A DNA stretch of 64,000 nucleotides from Vescimonas cirricatena. Its GTDB lineage: Bacteria; Bacillota; Clostridia; Oscillospirales; Oscillospiraceae. A program made the translations under genes and the position numbers. The stretch is taken from the NCBI RefSeq assembly GCF_020687045.1, contig NZ_JAJEPW010000009.1, forward strand, positions 1-64,000. Direction: 5' to 3'. The first letter of the stretch is position 1, and the number at the start of each line of letters is the position of its first letter. Below the pieces are notes generated by a model. The model made no database searches and was not told the origin of the DNA. It worked only from the letters and a program-made list of their open reading frames with translations. Shown here one piece after another: positions 8,055 through 16,203 of this stretch.

Positions 8055-8520
8055 ATGGGGATCGTGTATGATTTAAAGATGGAGGTGGAGTTTGATCAGC
8101 AAGAAAACGCATACAAAGTCCTAATTGGCGTAACTAAGGAAAGCTTATCAACAGAAATTACTGGTGGAAGCACAAGAAGTGGTAAATTTAAGGAGTACTA
8201 TAGAGAAGCCAAAACTACACTTTCTTTAATAGGAAAAAATAATCAAGAATTTTCGAGACATTTCAAGGATTTTAAAGGTAGTCTGTATCAAAAGGGCACA
8301 AAAGTAGGTTTCGACTGTGATGTCTTTGTGTTTGGATATATGACAGTAAGCCTCAAAGATGGTTTGAAGGAAGGTGCCCTAGCTGTAGTTGGAACAACTG
8401 GACAGAGTATATCCTACTCAATCGTTCCCTGCGTATATGCAAAATTCGCAATTGAAGGCTCACTTGAAAGTGGATTTAAGCTCGTACTATTTTTTGATAG
8501 AAACCGAAGAACTAGAAAGC
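8055..8520 (+). pseudogene. Fragment of a large surface-type protein
   Basis: The frame encodes a beta-rich stretch (EVEFDQQENAYKVLIGVTKE, VGFDCDVFVFGYMTVSLKDG) resembling the middle of long cell-surface proteins of clostridia. After about residue 155 the frame runs out of phase into the next gene's DNA. There is no signal peptide and no normal end. The base composition is AT-richer than the flanks. I take it as a remnant left by rearrangement; the parent family is not certain. Confidence 0.45.
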
Positions 8521-8625
8521 GATTGTGCTACTTCTTATTGCAGCGAAGAAAGCACAAAAACATATGTGGTTATGAGAGAATCTGGAGCATTTTGGCCAAT
8601 AAGAGTGCAGCTGGGAGGAGAATCA

Positions 8626-9531
8626 TTGAAAAAACAAAAATGGGAATATACAATTACGAACGGAATAACCGGAGTTATAATATCTTTTATTATGCTCACC
8701 ATATTTGGTGGTCTGGCACTTTGGTTTCGCCTCAGCCGGAACGGGGCGATCATCATTGGCATAATATTGGTGATCTTTGCATCGCTTGCCTTTTTCCTGG
8801 CCTTGTACCGCACATTATTTTTCAGGGTACTGATTGATAAAGACGGATTCTTCTATCAGACCGCTCCAGGTAACGGAAGATACTATCACTACTACACAAT
8901 CCGCCAAATATGGGTCAGCAGTGGAAACGATGCAAATGCACAGCAAATGCAATATTGCAACTTTGAAATGCAGGACGGAAGAATCATGAGATTTTTCTTT
9001 AGAAATCTAGATTGGGATGCCGTAGACTATTTAATCGCCCAAGTAGAAAACACCGAGGGACAGGCGCAAAGGAGCGACGGTGACCTTATGATCAGCGGCA
9101 GAGTACAGGGCGGTGTCAGGCTCGTTGCAGCTGTCTGTATTTTGGCGGCGGTTTTGTTTGTGAGCATTTATCTCCGAACTCAAGGCTTGCCACCCATTAT
9201 CTATATACCGCCTGTAGTGCTGGCAGTAGCAGCCTTTTTTGTGTTGGTGAGTCATAATCTGTTCTACAAAATTCTGATTCAAAAGGACGGATTTTACTGC
9301 CGAACCAACCCCTTTGACGGAAAATACTATAAATACAGCGAAATTTCAAATTGCCACCTGACAGAGGTGGTGCAAAGGCAAGGTTCCGTCCGCAACGGCA
9401 CCAGACGGACGGGATATTCTTACTATTTTACATTCACTGACTCCATTGGTAAGCCGCATAAGATTCTGTATGATAAGGCTTTGTTTCAACGGGAAATGGA
9501 GGTGCTGATGGAGCGAAGCAAGGGAATATGA
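8626..9531 (+). CDS. Membrane protein with two internal repeat modules (cassette copy 1)
   Basis: 301 residues. Two transmembrane pairs are each followed by a related soluble module: LIDKDGFFYQTAPGNGRYYH near residue 66 and LIQKDGFYCRTNPFDGKYYK near 223. I do not recognise a named family. The start is TTG 8626, behind GGGAGGAG; this matches the start and exact length of its paralogue at 10928-11833. The stop overlaps the next gene (ATGA). It probably acts with the DUF3592 protein encoded next to it. Confidence 0.7.
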   Translation: MKKQKWEYTITNGITGVIISFIMLTIFGGLALWFRLSRNGAIIIGIILVIFASLAFFLALYRTLFFRVLIDKDGFFYQTAPGNGRYYHYYTIRQIWVSSGNDANAQQMQYCNFEMQDGRIMRFFFRNLDWDAVDYLIAQVENTEGQAQRSDGDLMISGRVQGGVRLVAAVCILAAVLFVSIYLRTQGLPPIIYIPPVVLAVAAFFVLVSHNLFYKILIQKDGFYCRTNPFDGKYYKYSEISNCHLTEVVQRQGSVRNGTRRTGYSYYFTFTDSIGKPHKILYDKALFQREMEVLMERSKGI

Positions 9532-10559
9532 AGATTATGAAGATGTGGAGAAATACAACATTATTCGCCTACTTCCGATTCATGGGCTATGTGATGATGA
9601 TTGTGGGCATCTACCTGATCGTAAACGGGATTGGAGACTATGCAGGCCAATCCCGTCAGAAGGACTGGCTCACCACGCAGGCCACGGTCACGGATGTCTC
9701 CAGCGAGGTAGTCAGCTCTTCGCCCGGAAGGCATGGTAGCAACAGCAGTACCTACTACATTATGGCGTATGAGTATGCCGTGGACGGAGAAACCTATACG
9801 GGCCGCACAGGGCGTATGTCATCGCCCCGTCTGATTGGTACTGTCATTACTGTGAAATATAACCCAGAAGTGCCGGAAGAGAATACGGCGATTCTCTCTC
9901 CCAATACCCACAATCTGCTGGTCCTTTTGATTTTGGGAACGGCCATCGCAGTGGTGGGCTTTTTCCTCTCTGGGGTGCTGGAGCTACTTCGCAGCCTTCT
10001 GCGAAGGACGCACACAGAGGAGCTGAAGAAATCGGTTCCGGAGACAGGCACGGGATTTGATTCAACGGCCATTGCAAAAATCCCGGCGAAGCAGTGGGTC
10101 CCCCGACTTGCGGCTTGGCTTCTTGCGTTCGTCGCCCTCGTCCTTTTCGTGAAATTCTTCCTCACGTCGGGAACTTCGGACTTGGATAAGTTCCGCAAGG
10201 CCGCAGCGGCAGCCGGCTATACTGCCGTGGACTCTACGGAGGATATCCGCCAGAGCTGGGGCATCGGTTCCATGCTGATCCGCTCTGTTTCCGTGCATGA
10301 GGACTCTCTGCGGTTGGACTACTGCAGGCTGGATTCCGCAGATGCCTGCTACCGTTTCTATGCCGCTGCGACCCTCCCCATCACCGGTGAGGTGACGGAG
10401 AGCAATACCTTTACTGGTCAGGTCTATGCCGTGGACAGCCCCACGAATTTCGCAGCAAAAATCCGCAGTGGACAGATAATGCTCTATGTGTATACCACGC
10501 AGGAGGGCAAGGCCGATGTGCTTGCGTTTCTGGAAGCTGCGGGCTGGTGGAGCGAATAA
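9528..10559 (+). CDS. DUF3592-type membrane protein (cassette copy 1)
   Basis: 343 residues. N-terminal transmembrane helix (about 17-36), an extracytoplasmic DUF3592 beta domain (TTQATVTDVSSEVV...YEYAVDGETYTGRTG...VKYNPEVPEEN), a second helix (about 131-152), and an added C-terminal region with a third helix (about 194-213) and a soluble tail. The tail is missing from the shorter paralogue at 11823. Function unknown. Translationally coupled to the preceding gene. Confidence 0.75.
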   Translation: MKIMKMWRNTTLFAYFRFMGYVMMIVGIYLIVNGIGDYAGQSRQKDWLTTQATVTDVSSEVVSSSPGRHGSNSSTYYIMAYEYAVDGETYTGRTGRMSSPRLIGTVITVKYNPEVPEENTAILSPNTHNLLVLLILGTAIAVVGFFLSGVLELLRSLLRRTHTEELKKSVPETGTGFDSTAIAKIPAKQWVPRLAAWLLAFVALVLFVKFFLTSGTSDLDKFRKAAAAAGYTAVDSTEDIRQSWGIGSMLIRSVSVHEDSLRLDYCRLDSADACYRFYAAATLPITGEVTESNTFTGQVYAVDSPTNFAAKIRSGQIMLYVYTTQEGKADVLAFLEAAGWWSE

Positions 10560-10587
10560 GAAACGGAAAATTTACTACTGCAGAACT

Positions 10588-10851
10588 ATGAATTCTAATG
10601 TTGAAGTAATTGGAGACATGGAGCCAGAGACGGCATTGGTTTTCTCAGCTAAGGCGGAGGGTGGTTACCAGCCGTATGTATGGGAGTATGCTATTTACAA
10701 AGGTGATACTCTATACTATACTCTAAGTGGTTCAACATTCGACTATCTTGAGTGGTCGCCAACAGAGACAGGAAACTATACCATTGTTGTCTGCGTTATA
10801 GATAAAACTGGGTTTAAGGCAACATACTCGAAACAGTTTTCTATTATTTGA
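10588..10851 (+). pseudogene. Ig/PKD-like domain fragment
   Basis: 87 residues of a single beta-sandwich domain (ETALVFSAKAEGGYQPYVWE, then WSPTETGNYTIVVCVIDKTG). Such domains are found in tandem in long surface proteins. It has no signal peptide or anchor, so it is probably the severed C-terminal end of one, possibly related to the fragment at 8055. Confidence 0.45.
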
Positions 10852-10855
10852 ATCA

Positions 10856-10891
10856 ATCACAGGGAAGTGGCATTAGCCACTTCCCTGTGAT
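10856..10891 (+). terminator. Perfect 16-bp hairpin
   Basis: ATCACAGGGAAGTGGC and GCCACTTCCCTGTGAT pair perfectly around loop ATTA. There is no clear U-tract after it, but the stem is strong enough to end transcription of the first cassette. Confidence 0.6.
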
Positions 10892-10927
10892 ATAACAAAT
10901 CGCTATGGATTCAATATGGAGAATAAG

Positions 10928-11833
10928 ATGAAAGAAAGAAACTGGAAGTATAAAATCACCGGTAACTGGTTTGGACCTATGGTGATTGCAATCACGACGG
11001 CGGTCTCCGGAGGATTCACATTCTGGCTTTACACTGCACACGATGGTGCCTTTGTTGGACTCGGCGGCCTAACAGCCTTTTTTGCTATCATCTGCGTTTT
11101 GTCCGCATACGGTGCAATGTCTTTCAAGTTGCTTGTGGATAAAGACGGCTTTTATTTTCGGACCAAACCCGGCAACGGGCGGTACTACCGCTACAGCGAG
11201 ATTTGCAGCATGTGGCTCAGCTCCGGCAGAGAGACGGACACACAGGAAGCAACCTACTGCAACTTTGAAACGATAGAGGGAAAGCGGTCGAGATTTCTCG
11301 TACTTGACCCCCACCTTGATGCGGTGGATTATATGATTGAACGGGTTGAGGCCGTGGGAAGCAGACGTGGGGATGACGACTTCGACCGCGAGATCGTCAT
11401 TACCGGGAAGACGGAGAGTGTGGTTATCATAATCCTTGTGATTTTTGGTTTTCCCATACTTTACTTGATGCTTTTTGGATGGACCACCATGCCGCTGATT
11501 TTCCGCATGATTCCGGTCGCCATTTTGCTGTTTTCAATTGTGCGGGCTTTTTCTCACGGACTGTTTTATATACTAAAGATTCAAAAGGACGGCTTTTATT
11601 GCCGCACCAATCCCTTAAATGGGCGGTACTACCGCTACAGCGACATTCTGGACTGCTGTCTGGTCGAGTCACAGCGGAACATGCGCAGAAGCGCAACGCG
11701 TTACGGTTACTACATGAAATTCACCGACTGCGAAAACCAAACACACAGGGTTCCTTATAACAAATCGTTGTACGAAGGGGAAATCGACGAACTGGTCGCC
11801 AGGATCAAGAGGGCAAAAGAAGATGAAGCATGA
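10928..11833 (+). CDS. Membrane protein with two internal repeat modules (cassette copy 2)
   Basis: 301 residues, the same length as the paralogue at 8626-9531 and with the same layout: paired helices, LVDKDGFYFRTKPGNGRYYR, a second pair of helices, LKIQKDGFYCRTNPLNGRYY. ATG 10928 is chosen over 10916 because GGAG lies 6 bases before it and the protein then aligns end to end with copy 1. It overlaps the DUF3592 gene that follows. Confidence 0.7.
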   Translation: MKERNWKYKITGNWFGPMVIAITTAVSGGFTFWLYTAHDGAFVGLGGLTAFFAIICVLSAYGAMSFKLLVDKDGFYFRTKPGNGRYYRYSEICSMWLSSGRETDTQEATYCNFETIEGKRSRFLVLDPHLDAVDYMIERVEAVGSRRGDDDFDREIVITGKTESVVIIILVIFGFPILYLMLFGWTTMPLIFRMIPVAILLFSIVRAFSHGLFYILKIQKDGFYCRTNPLNGRYYRYSDILDCCLVESQRNMRRSATRYGYYMKFTDCENQTHRVPYNKSLYEGEIDELVARIKRAKEDEA

Positions 11834-12497
11834 ATCGGCTGTTCAGGCCGTGAAAGAACTGATGCGGAAGGACTCAGTTTTTCGGTCTGTAATACAGGGC
11901 TGGGGCGTTGCGACGCTGCTTATCGGCCTCTTTATGTTTTATATGGGGGCCAATACTTATATTCAATCATACAAGCAGACGGATTGGGTATTCGGCAGCG
12001 CATACATTACGGATATTTCCGAGTTGAACAGAAGCAAAGTTGGCAGGGGTGGCATCAACTATTCGATGACCTACGAATATGAAGTGGATGGAACGCATTA
12101 TACAGGTAAATATGGCCCCCTGGCAAACTCTATCGAGGTGGGCAGGTCCATCCGCATCAAATACGATCCGAGCGCCCCGGAAAACTCCACCGGCTTTCTG
12201 GCGCCGAGTGGCAATGATCTTGCCCTGGTGATCATAGGAACGATTCTTGCCGTGCCTGGATTTTTCATGTCGGGCATCCTCGGCCTTCTGCGGAGGCTTC
12301 TGCGGGGACTGCATCGAAGCGAGATTCCAGACTACGCACCGCCGGAAGAGAAACGCACTGCGCCCCCCAAAGCCCCCGCGCCCTCCGCCTGCGATATAGT
12401 TATGGGGGTACGCAATATCCTCCGAACCCTTGCGCCGATACTCATATTCCTGCTTTTCGGATTTATCCTCATGCTCATCCAAAACGCAATATCCTAA
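11823..12497 (+). CDS. DUF3592-type membrane protein (cassette copy 2)
   Basis: 224 residues. Helix at about 25-45, DUF3592 domain (YEYEVDGTHYTGKYG...IKYDPSAPENSTGF), helix at about 137-158, proline-rich linker and a final hydrophobic helix (RTLAPILIFLLFGFILMLIQ). It lacks the long C-terminal domain of copy 1. A broken third relative lies at 49969-50121. Confidence 0.75.
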   Translation: MKHESAVQAVKELMRKDSVFRSVIQGWGVATLLIGLFMFYMGANTYIQSYKQTDWVFGSAYITDISELNRSKVGRGGINYSMTYEYEVDGTHYTGKYGPLANSIEVGRSIRIKYDPSAPENSTGFLAPSGNDLALVIIGTILAVPGFFMSGILGLLRRLLRGLHRSEIPDYAPPEEKRTAPPKAPAPSACDIVMGVRNILRTLAPILIFLLFGFILMLIQNAIS

Positions 12498-12676
12498 TCA
12501 CAGGAACCATGTGAATTACATTGAATGTTGCCCGCAGAAAAGATCGTGTAATTGCAAGGTTAAATATAAGCTCAAAAGTCAGGCGCTTATAAAGGGCCGC
12601 CATCTTAAGAGGCCGTTTCTCACGACTTTCGGGACACTCACGCATAGCAGTTTTTTCGGCCCAAACTGGTGGCGTT

Positions 12677-12696
12677 GTCAAGATTTATACGCAAAA
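12677..12696 (+). mobile_element. Orphan end of an IS256-type element
   Basis: GTCAAGATTTATACGCAAAA matches the reverse complement of the IS right end (14313-14332) at 19 of 20 bases. There is no transposase directly behind it. It is either a solo end left by deletion or the true left end of a longer, rearranged element. The remainder of 12498-12799 shows no gene. Confidence 0.5.
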
Positions 12697-12799
12697 AGGA
12701 TTTTATGTTCAGGCTGAAAGAAATTTACCGAGTTTTCCTCCAGATATTGCATAGACCATATCCTTCCTTGTTGGCATCACCGATTTTTTATAAGACATG

Positions 12800-12981
12800 T
12801 TGCTTGTTCTTTTCTCTGTCTTAATACCTCCGATAGAGTGAGTCCTTCTGGATGCGCCATGATGACGCTACCCTCGTGACAACTCGAGAGCGCACCTTCC
12901 CCTTGGTGGGAGGTGCGCTCTGTCTGCGTTCATTTGATGCGATACAGGCTGCTGGTCAAACTGCCATTAGGCCTGCGGCGA
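12800..12981. repeat. Left copy of a long direct repeat (ICE-B tail)
   Basis: Nearly identical to 50134-50316, about 37.33 kb away. It contains the 3' end of the HTH gene (peptide HRRRPNGSLTSSLYRIK, stop at 12930) and the hairpin AGAGCGCACCT/AGGTGCGCTCT (12887-12921). Identity ends where the IS begins. This is a second, broken copy of the ICE-B terminus. Confidence 0.8.
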
Positions 12982-12983
12982 TG

Positions 12984-14332
12984 GATAATGTACAATAACT
13001 TGCGCAAATTGAAAAGAGCATAAAAAAAGACATAGCTTGCAGGCTCTGGTAGAATGAAGTTACCACACAAACATTCGAAAGGAGACAGCAAACTATGTCC
13101 GAGAAGATTGTACAATTCAATGAGGAAATTATCAAGGGGCAGCTCAAAGAATTAGTTCGAGGAAGTGTAGAGGAAACCCTGAACGAGCTACTGGAAAAGG
13201 AGGCGGAGTCCCTGACGCAGGCGGCCCGCTATGAGCGCAGCGAGGCCCGTCATGGCTACCGCAGCGGTCACTATGACCGGAATCTCACCACGACCTCCGG
13301 CAACGTTACGCTCCACATGCCGCGGCTCAAGGGCATGTCCTTCGAGACCGCCATCATCGAGCGGTATCGCCGCCGGGAGAGCAGCGTGGAGGAGGCCCTC
13401 ATCGAGATGTACCTGGCAGGCGTTTCCGTGCGCCAGGTGGAGGACATCACGGAGGCGCTGTGGGGCAGCAAGGTTTCGCCTGCCACCATCAGTGAGCTGA
13501 ACAAGAAAGCCTACGTTCACATTGAGGACTGGCGCAACCGCCCCTTGCAGGGCGGCCACTATCCATACGTCTACGTGGACGGCATCTACCTGCGCCGCAA
13601 CTGGGGCGGAGAGTACGAAAATGTTGCTGTTTTGGTGGCGATCGCCGTGAATGAGGACGGTTTTCGCGAGGTTTTGGGTGCCGCTGAGGGCATGAAAGAG
13701 GACAAGGCCAGCTGGGTCAGCTTCTTCCAGTGGCTCCGTGGGCGCGGCTTGGACGGCGTGAAGCTCATCGTCGGTGACAAGTACATGGGGATGCTGGAGG
13801 CTGTGGGCGAGGTGTTCCCGGACGCCAAATACCAGCGCTGCACGGTGCATTTCTACCGCAACGTTTTCTCTGTTGTGCCCAAATCCAAGGTCAAAATTGT
13901 GGCAAAAATGCTCAAGGCGATCCACGCCCAGGAGAGCAAAAAAGGGTCCCGTGAGAAGGCGAAAGCCGTGGTCGCCGAGCTGCGCACCATGAAACTGAAG
14001 GAAGCTGCCAAGAAGGTCGAGGACGGCATTGAGGAAACGCTGACCTACTGCGATTTTCCCAGCGAGCACTGGACGCGCATCCGCACCAACAACGTGATCG
14101 AGCGGCTGAACCGGGAGATCCGCCGCAGAACCCGCGTGGTGGGGACGTTCCCGGACGGCAACTCCGCCCTGATGCTGGTCTGCGCACGGCTGCGCCATGT
14201 GGCGGGCACCCAGTGGGGCAACAAGAAATACATGAACATGAAGCACTTGGAGGCGGTTATGGACGACGCCTCCGTTGCCGGCTGACTTCACTCCGCCGGA
14301 GCCTGCAAACAATTTTGCGCATAAATCTTGAC
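12984..14332 (+). mobile_element. IS256-family insertion sequence
   Basis: A single transposase gene is bounded by imperfect inverted ends: TGCGCAAATTG near 13001-13011 on the left, and CAATTTTGCGC with the terminal ATAAATCTTGAC on the right (to 14332). The left boundary is placed where identity with the 50-kb repeat stops. No clear target duplication is visible. The orphan end at 12677 leaves the exact left boundary open. Confidence 0.65.
13095..14285 (+). CDS. IS256-family (mutator-type) transposase
   Basis: 396 residues, the usual length. Family features in order: HTH region, EARHGYRSGHYDR, the first catalytic Asp in YVDGIYLRRNWGG, the second in LIVGDKYMGM, the box YQRCTVHFYRNVF and the C-terminal NVIERLNREIRRRTRVVGTF holding the catalytic Glu. 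It moves DNA by a DDE reaction with a MULE-type fold. AAGGAG precedes ATG 13095. The gene looks intact. Confidence 0.93.
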   Translation: MSEKIVQFNEEIIKGQLKELVRGSVEETLNELLEKEAESLTQAARYERSEARHGYRSGHYDRNLTTTSGNVTLHMPRLKGMSFETAIIERYRRRESSVEEALIEMYLAGVSVRQVEDITEALWGSKVSPATISELNKKAYVHIEDWRNRPLQGGHYPYVYVDGIYLRRNWGGEYENVAVLVAIAVNEDGFREVLGAAEGMKEDKASWVSFFQWLRGRGLDGVKLIVGDKYMGMLEAVGEVFPDAKYQRCTVHFYRNVFSVVPKSKVKIVAKMLKAIHAQESKKGSREKAKAVVAELRTMKLKEAAKKVEDGIEETLTYCDFPSEHWTRIRTNNVIERLNREIRRRTRVVGTFPDGNSALMLVCARLRHVAGTQWGNKKYMNMKHLEAVMDDASVAG

Positions 14333-14431
14333 GGGACCTTTTATTCCCTCCGTTTCGTCATTTGTGAAGAACTCGCAAACGGCAGAAACGGTGGGGCACG
14401 GCAATGAAATTGGTATCCGCATAATGAAAAG

Positions 14432-14483
14432 CGGACAAAAAGCCAAGGATGGCCGCAAAGGGCCATCCTTGGCTTTTTGTCCG
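14432..14483. terminator. Very long perfect hairpin terminator
   Basis: A stem of more than 20 bp (CGGACAAAAAGCCAAGGATG with its complement) around loop GCAAA, with T-rich arms on both strands. It works in both directions and closes the 26-kb surface gene run on the minus strand. The rest of 14286-14598 holds the IS right end and no gene. Confidence 0.85.
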
Positions 14484-14598
14484 TTTTGTTGTGTTGTCTG
14501 GTCGCATGGTTAGGCGGCCTCTCGAATATCTCCAGAGGCCAATGTGTTCCGGGAACTCCGCTTCCTATATCAGCGTTCTCTATATTCTGGTGCCTCCA

Positions 14599-15121
14599 TT
14601 ATCCTCCCATACCACTGCCGAGATCTTCTCCCAGATCGCAGGCATAGCACCACTCCACCACATCGCCGTTATTCAGTTGGTAGCGGGAGCAGCCGTAGTT
14701 AGGAAACCATCCGTTGACGGCATACATTCAGCCGGAGAGCTTCCCTACATCGAACTCGTACAGATTGTGAATACCCTCGATATAGGCACTGTTATACACC
14801 GGCGTAAAGCTGGACTCCATGTGTATCTTATTTGCCTTGCAGACACGCTGCAGTACATCGTAGACACTTTCGCCGTCGCTGAACGTTACCTCTGTGGCTG
14901 GAAGGATGATACCGTCCTCCGGCACAAGGGCTTTCTTGCTCTCAACGCACTTATCAATATTGTCCAAGATCGTCTCGCAAGAGATGGATATGATGCAGGT
15001 ATACTTTGTGTCCGCATCCACATCGCTGTCCTGTGGCTCTACAGGAGCCGGTTTTCCCTCCGGCACAGGTCAGCAGGAGCAGTGCCAGAAGCAATGTGCA
15101 CAGAGGTTTGGATCGCCGCAT
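14599..15121 (-). pseudogene. DUF4430 lipoprotein, frameshift plus in-frame stop
   Basis: ATG 15121 opens a lipoprotein signal (MRRSKPLCTLLLALLLLTC). The rest of the protein continues in another frame from about 15066, giving the DUF4430 domain (TFSDGESVYDVLQRVCKANK...YEFDVGKLSG). A TGA at 14730-14728 stands where the family has Trp; beyond it the same frame reads MYAVNGWFPNYGCSRYQLNN to a stop at 14599. DUF4430 is the beta domain of transcobalamin/intrinsic factor and related bacterial proteins. It is one base from the toroid lipoprotein gene, so the two were made to be co-translated. Two lesions argue for real decay. Confidence 0.75.
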
Positions 15122-15122
15122 A

Positions 15123-16078
15123 TCACTTCACCTCAATATCCGTCATGTCGAACAGGCGTGTCTGGCCCTGCCGGAAGCGGTCGCAGGCGGCCAGTGCGTA
15201 GAAGCCCTGCTCGGTAGCCATACCTCATCGCTGTGACGGAAGCCGCCGCCCTCGCAGGCAAAGGCGCACAGGCCGTCCAGCGGGGACGCGCCGTTTTTTA
15301 CGAAGCGGCTGTCCGCTGCGGAATCAATGCCCAGCGCCGTCAGAGCCACGATGACCTGTGCGCAGGACTCGCTGTTGGCCGCGCCCCAGCTCATGAAGCC
15401 GCCATCGGCCTGCTGGGCATCGGACAGATAGGTCAGCGGCGCGTCAACTGCCGCCTTGATGTCTGTCTCCTCCTGATAAGGGGCCAGAGATGTCAGGGCC
15501 ATGGCGGTCATGTCCACATCGGATTCGTCGCCCATCAACGCCCAGCCGCCGTCGCTGCACTGATAGGAGAGAATCTCCGCCACCAGTCCCTCGCAGGTGG
15601 TCTGCTCCTCGCCATCGGCGCACTGGGGAATATCGTAGCCATGGCAGTCCAGCGCGATCAGCGCCCAGATGGGGCCGTTGGTACCCTGTGCCCGCAGATA
15701 GGCCATGTCGGTTAGGCCCGCCGTCAGATCAACGCCCGCCATGTTGGCGGCATTATATCCGGCAGCCGTCAGGCCCAAGATGGCGCGGGAGTTCTCAGTG
15801 GATTTCGCGTGGTGCAGCCGCACGGAACCTGCTTGCTTGACATAGTCCTCTACCGTCTGCTCATAGCTCTGCGCAGTCTCATCACTGAGAAGTCCGGCAC
15901 GGCTCAGGCCGATCACCGCCCACTCGCCGCCAACAGAGCCTGCGGAAAGCGCATCTTGCTCTTGTAGATATTTACCCGTTTCACGGTAGGCGGTCTGCCA
16001 TGGTGCCTCCTCTGTCTTTGCGCCGCAGCCGGTCAGCAGCACCAGCAGGAGCAGCAGCGCAATGGAATGTTTTTTCAT
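15123..16078 (-). pseudogene. Lipoprotein with alpha/alpha-toroid (prenyltransferase-like) repeats, 3' frameshift
   Basis: Lipobox LLTGC near residue 18, then helical repeats of the squalene-cyclase/transcobalamin type: SDVDMTAMALTSLAPYQEET and ANSESCAQVIVALTALGIDS. Near base 15220 the frame breaks. The shifted frame reads MATEQGFYALAACDRFRQGQ and ends at 15123; this aligns with the end of the paralogue at 24857. The annotated-frame tail to 15143 is unrelated. The toroid fold may bind a ligand; no catalytic motif was seen. It is paired with the adjacent DUF4430 lipoprotein gene. Confidence 0.75.
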
Positions 16079-16203
16079 AGGCGTCTTCTCCTTGCAGAAC
16101 TGTTTTTTTGCCGTCAGTGCGGCTTACCCACCGTACAATGCGCACGGTGGGCAAGCTGGGGAGGTCATTTCATATCCGGGTTATTTCCGTGTACCACTAT
16201 GAT

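Noticed and set aside
13188..14312. 374-residue minus-strand frame opposite the transposase
   Set aside because: The plus-strand transposase is complete with its catalytic motifs; the antisense frame has no features.
14728..14730. TGA decoded as tryptophan or selenocysteine
   Set aside because: TGA ends several intact genes here, the family has Trp at this place, and the same gene has a second lesion.
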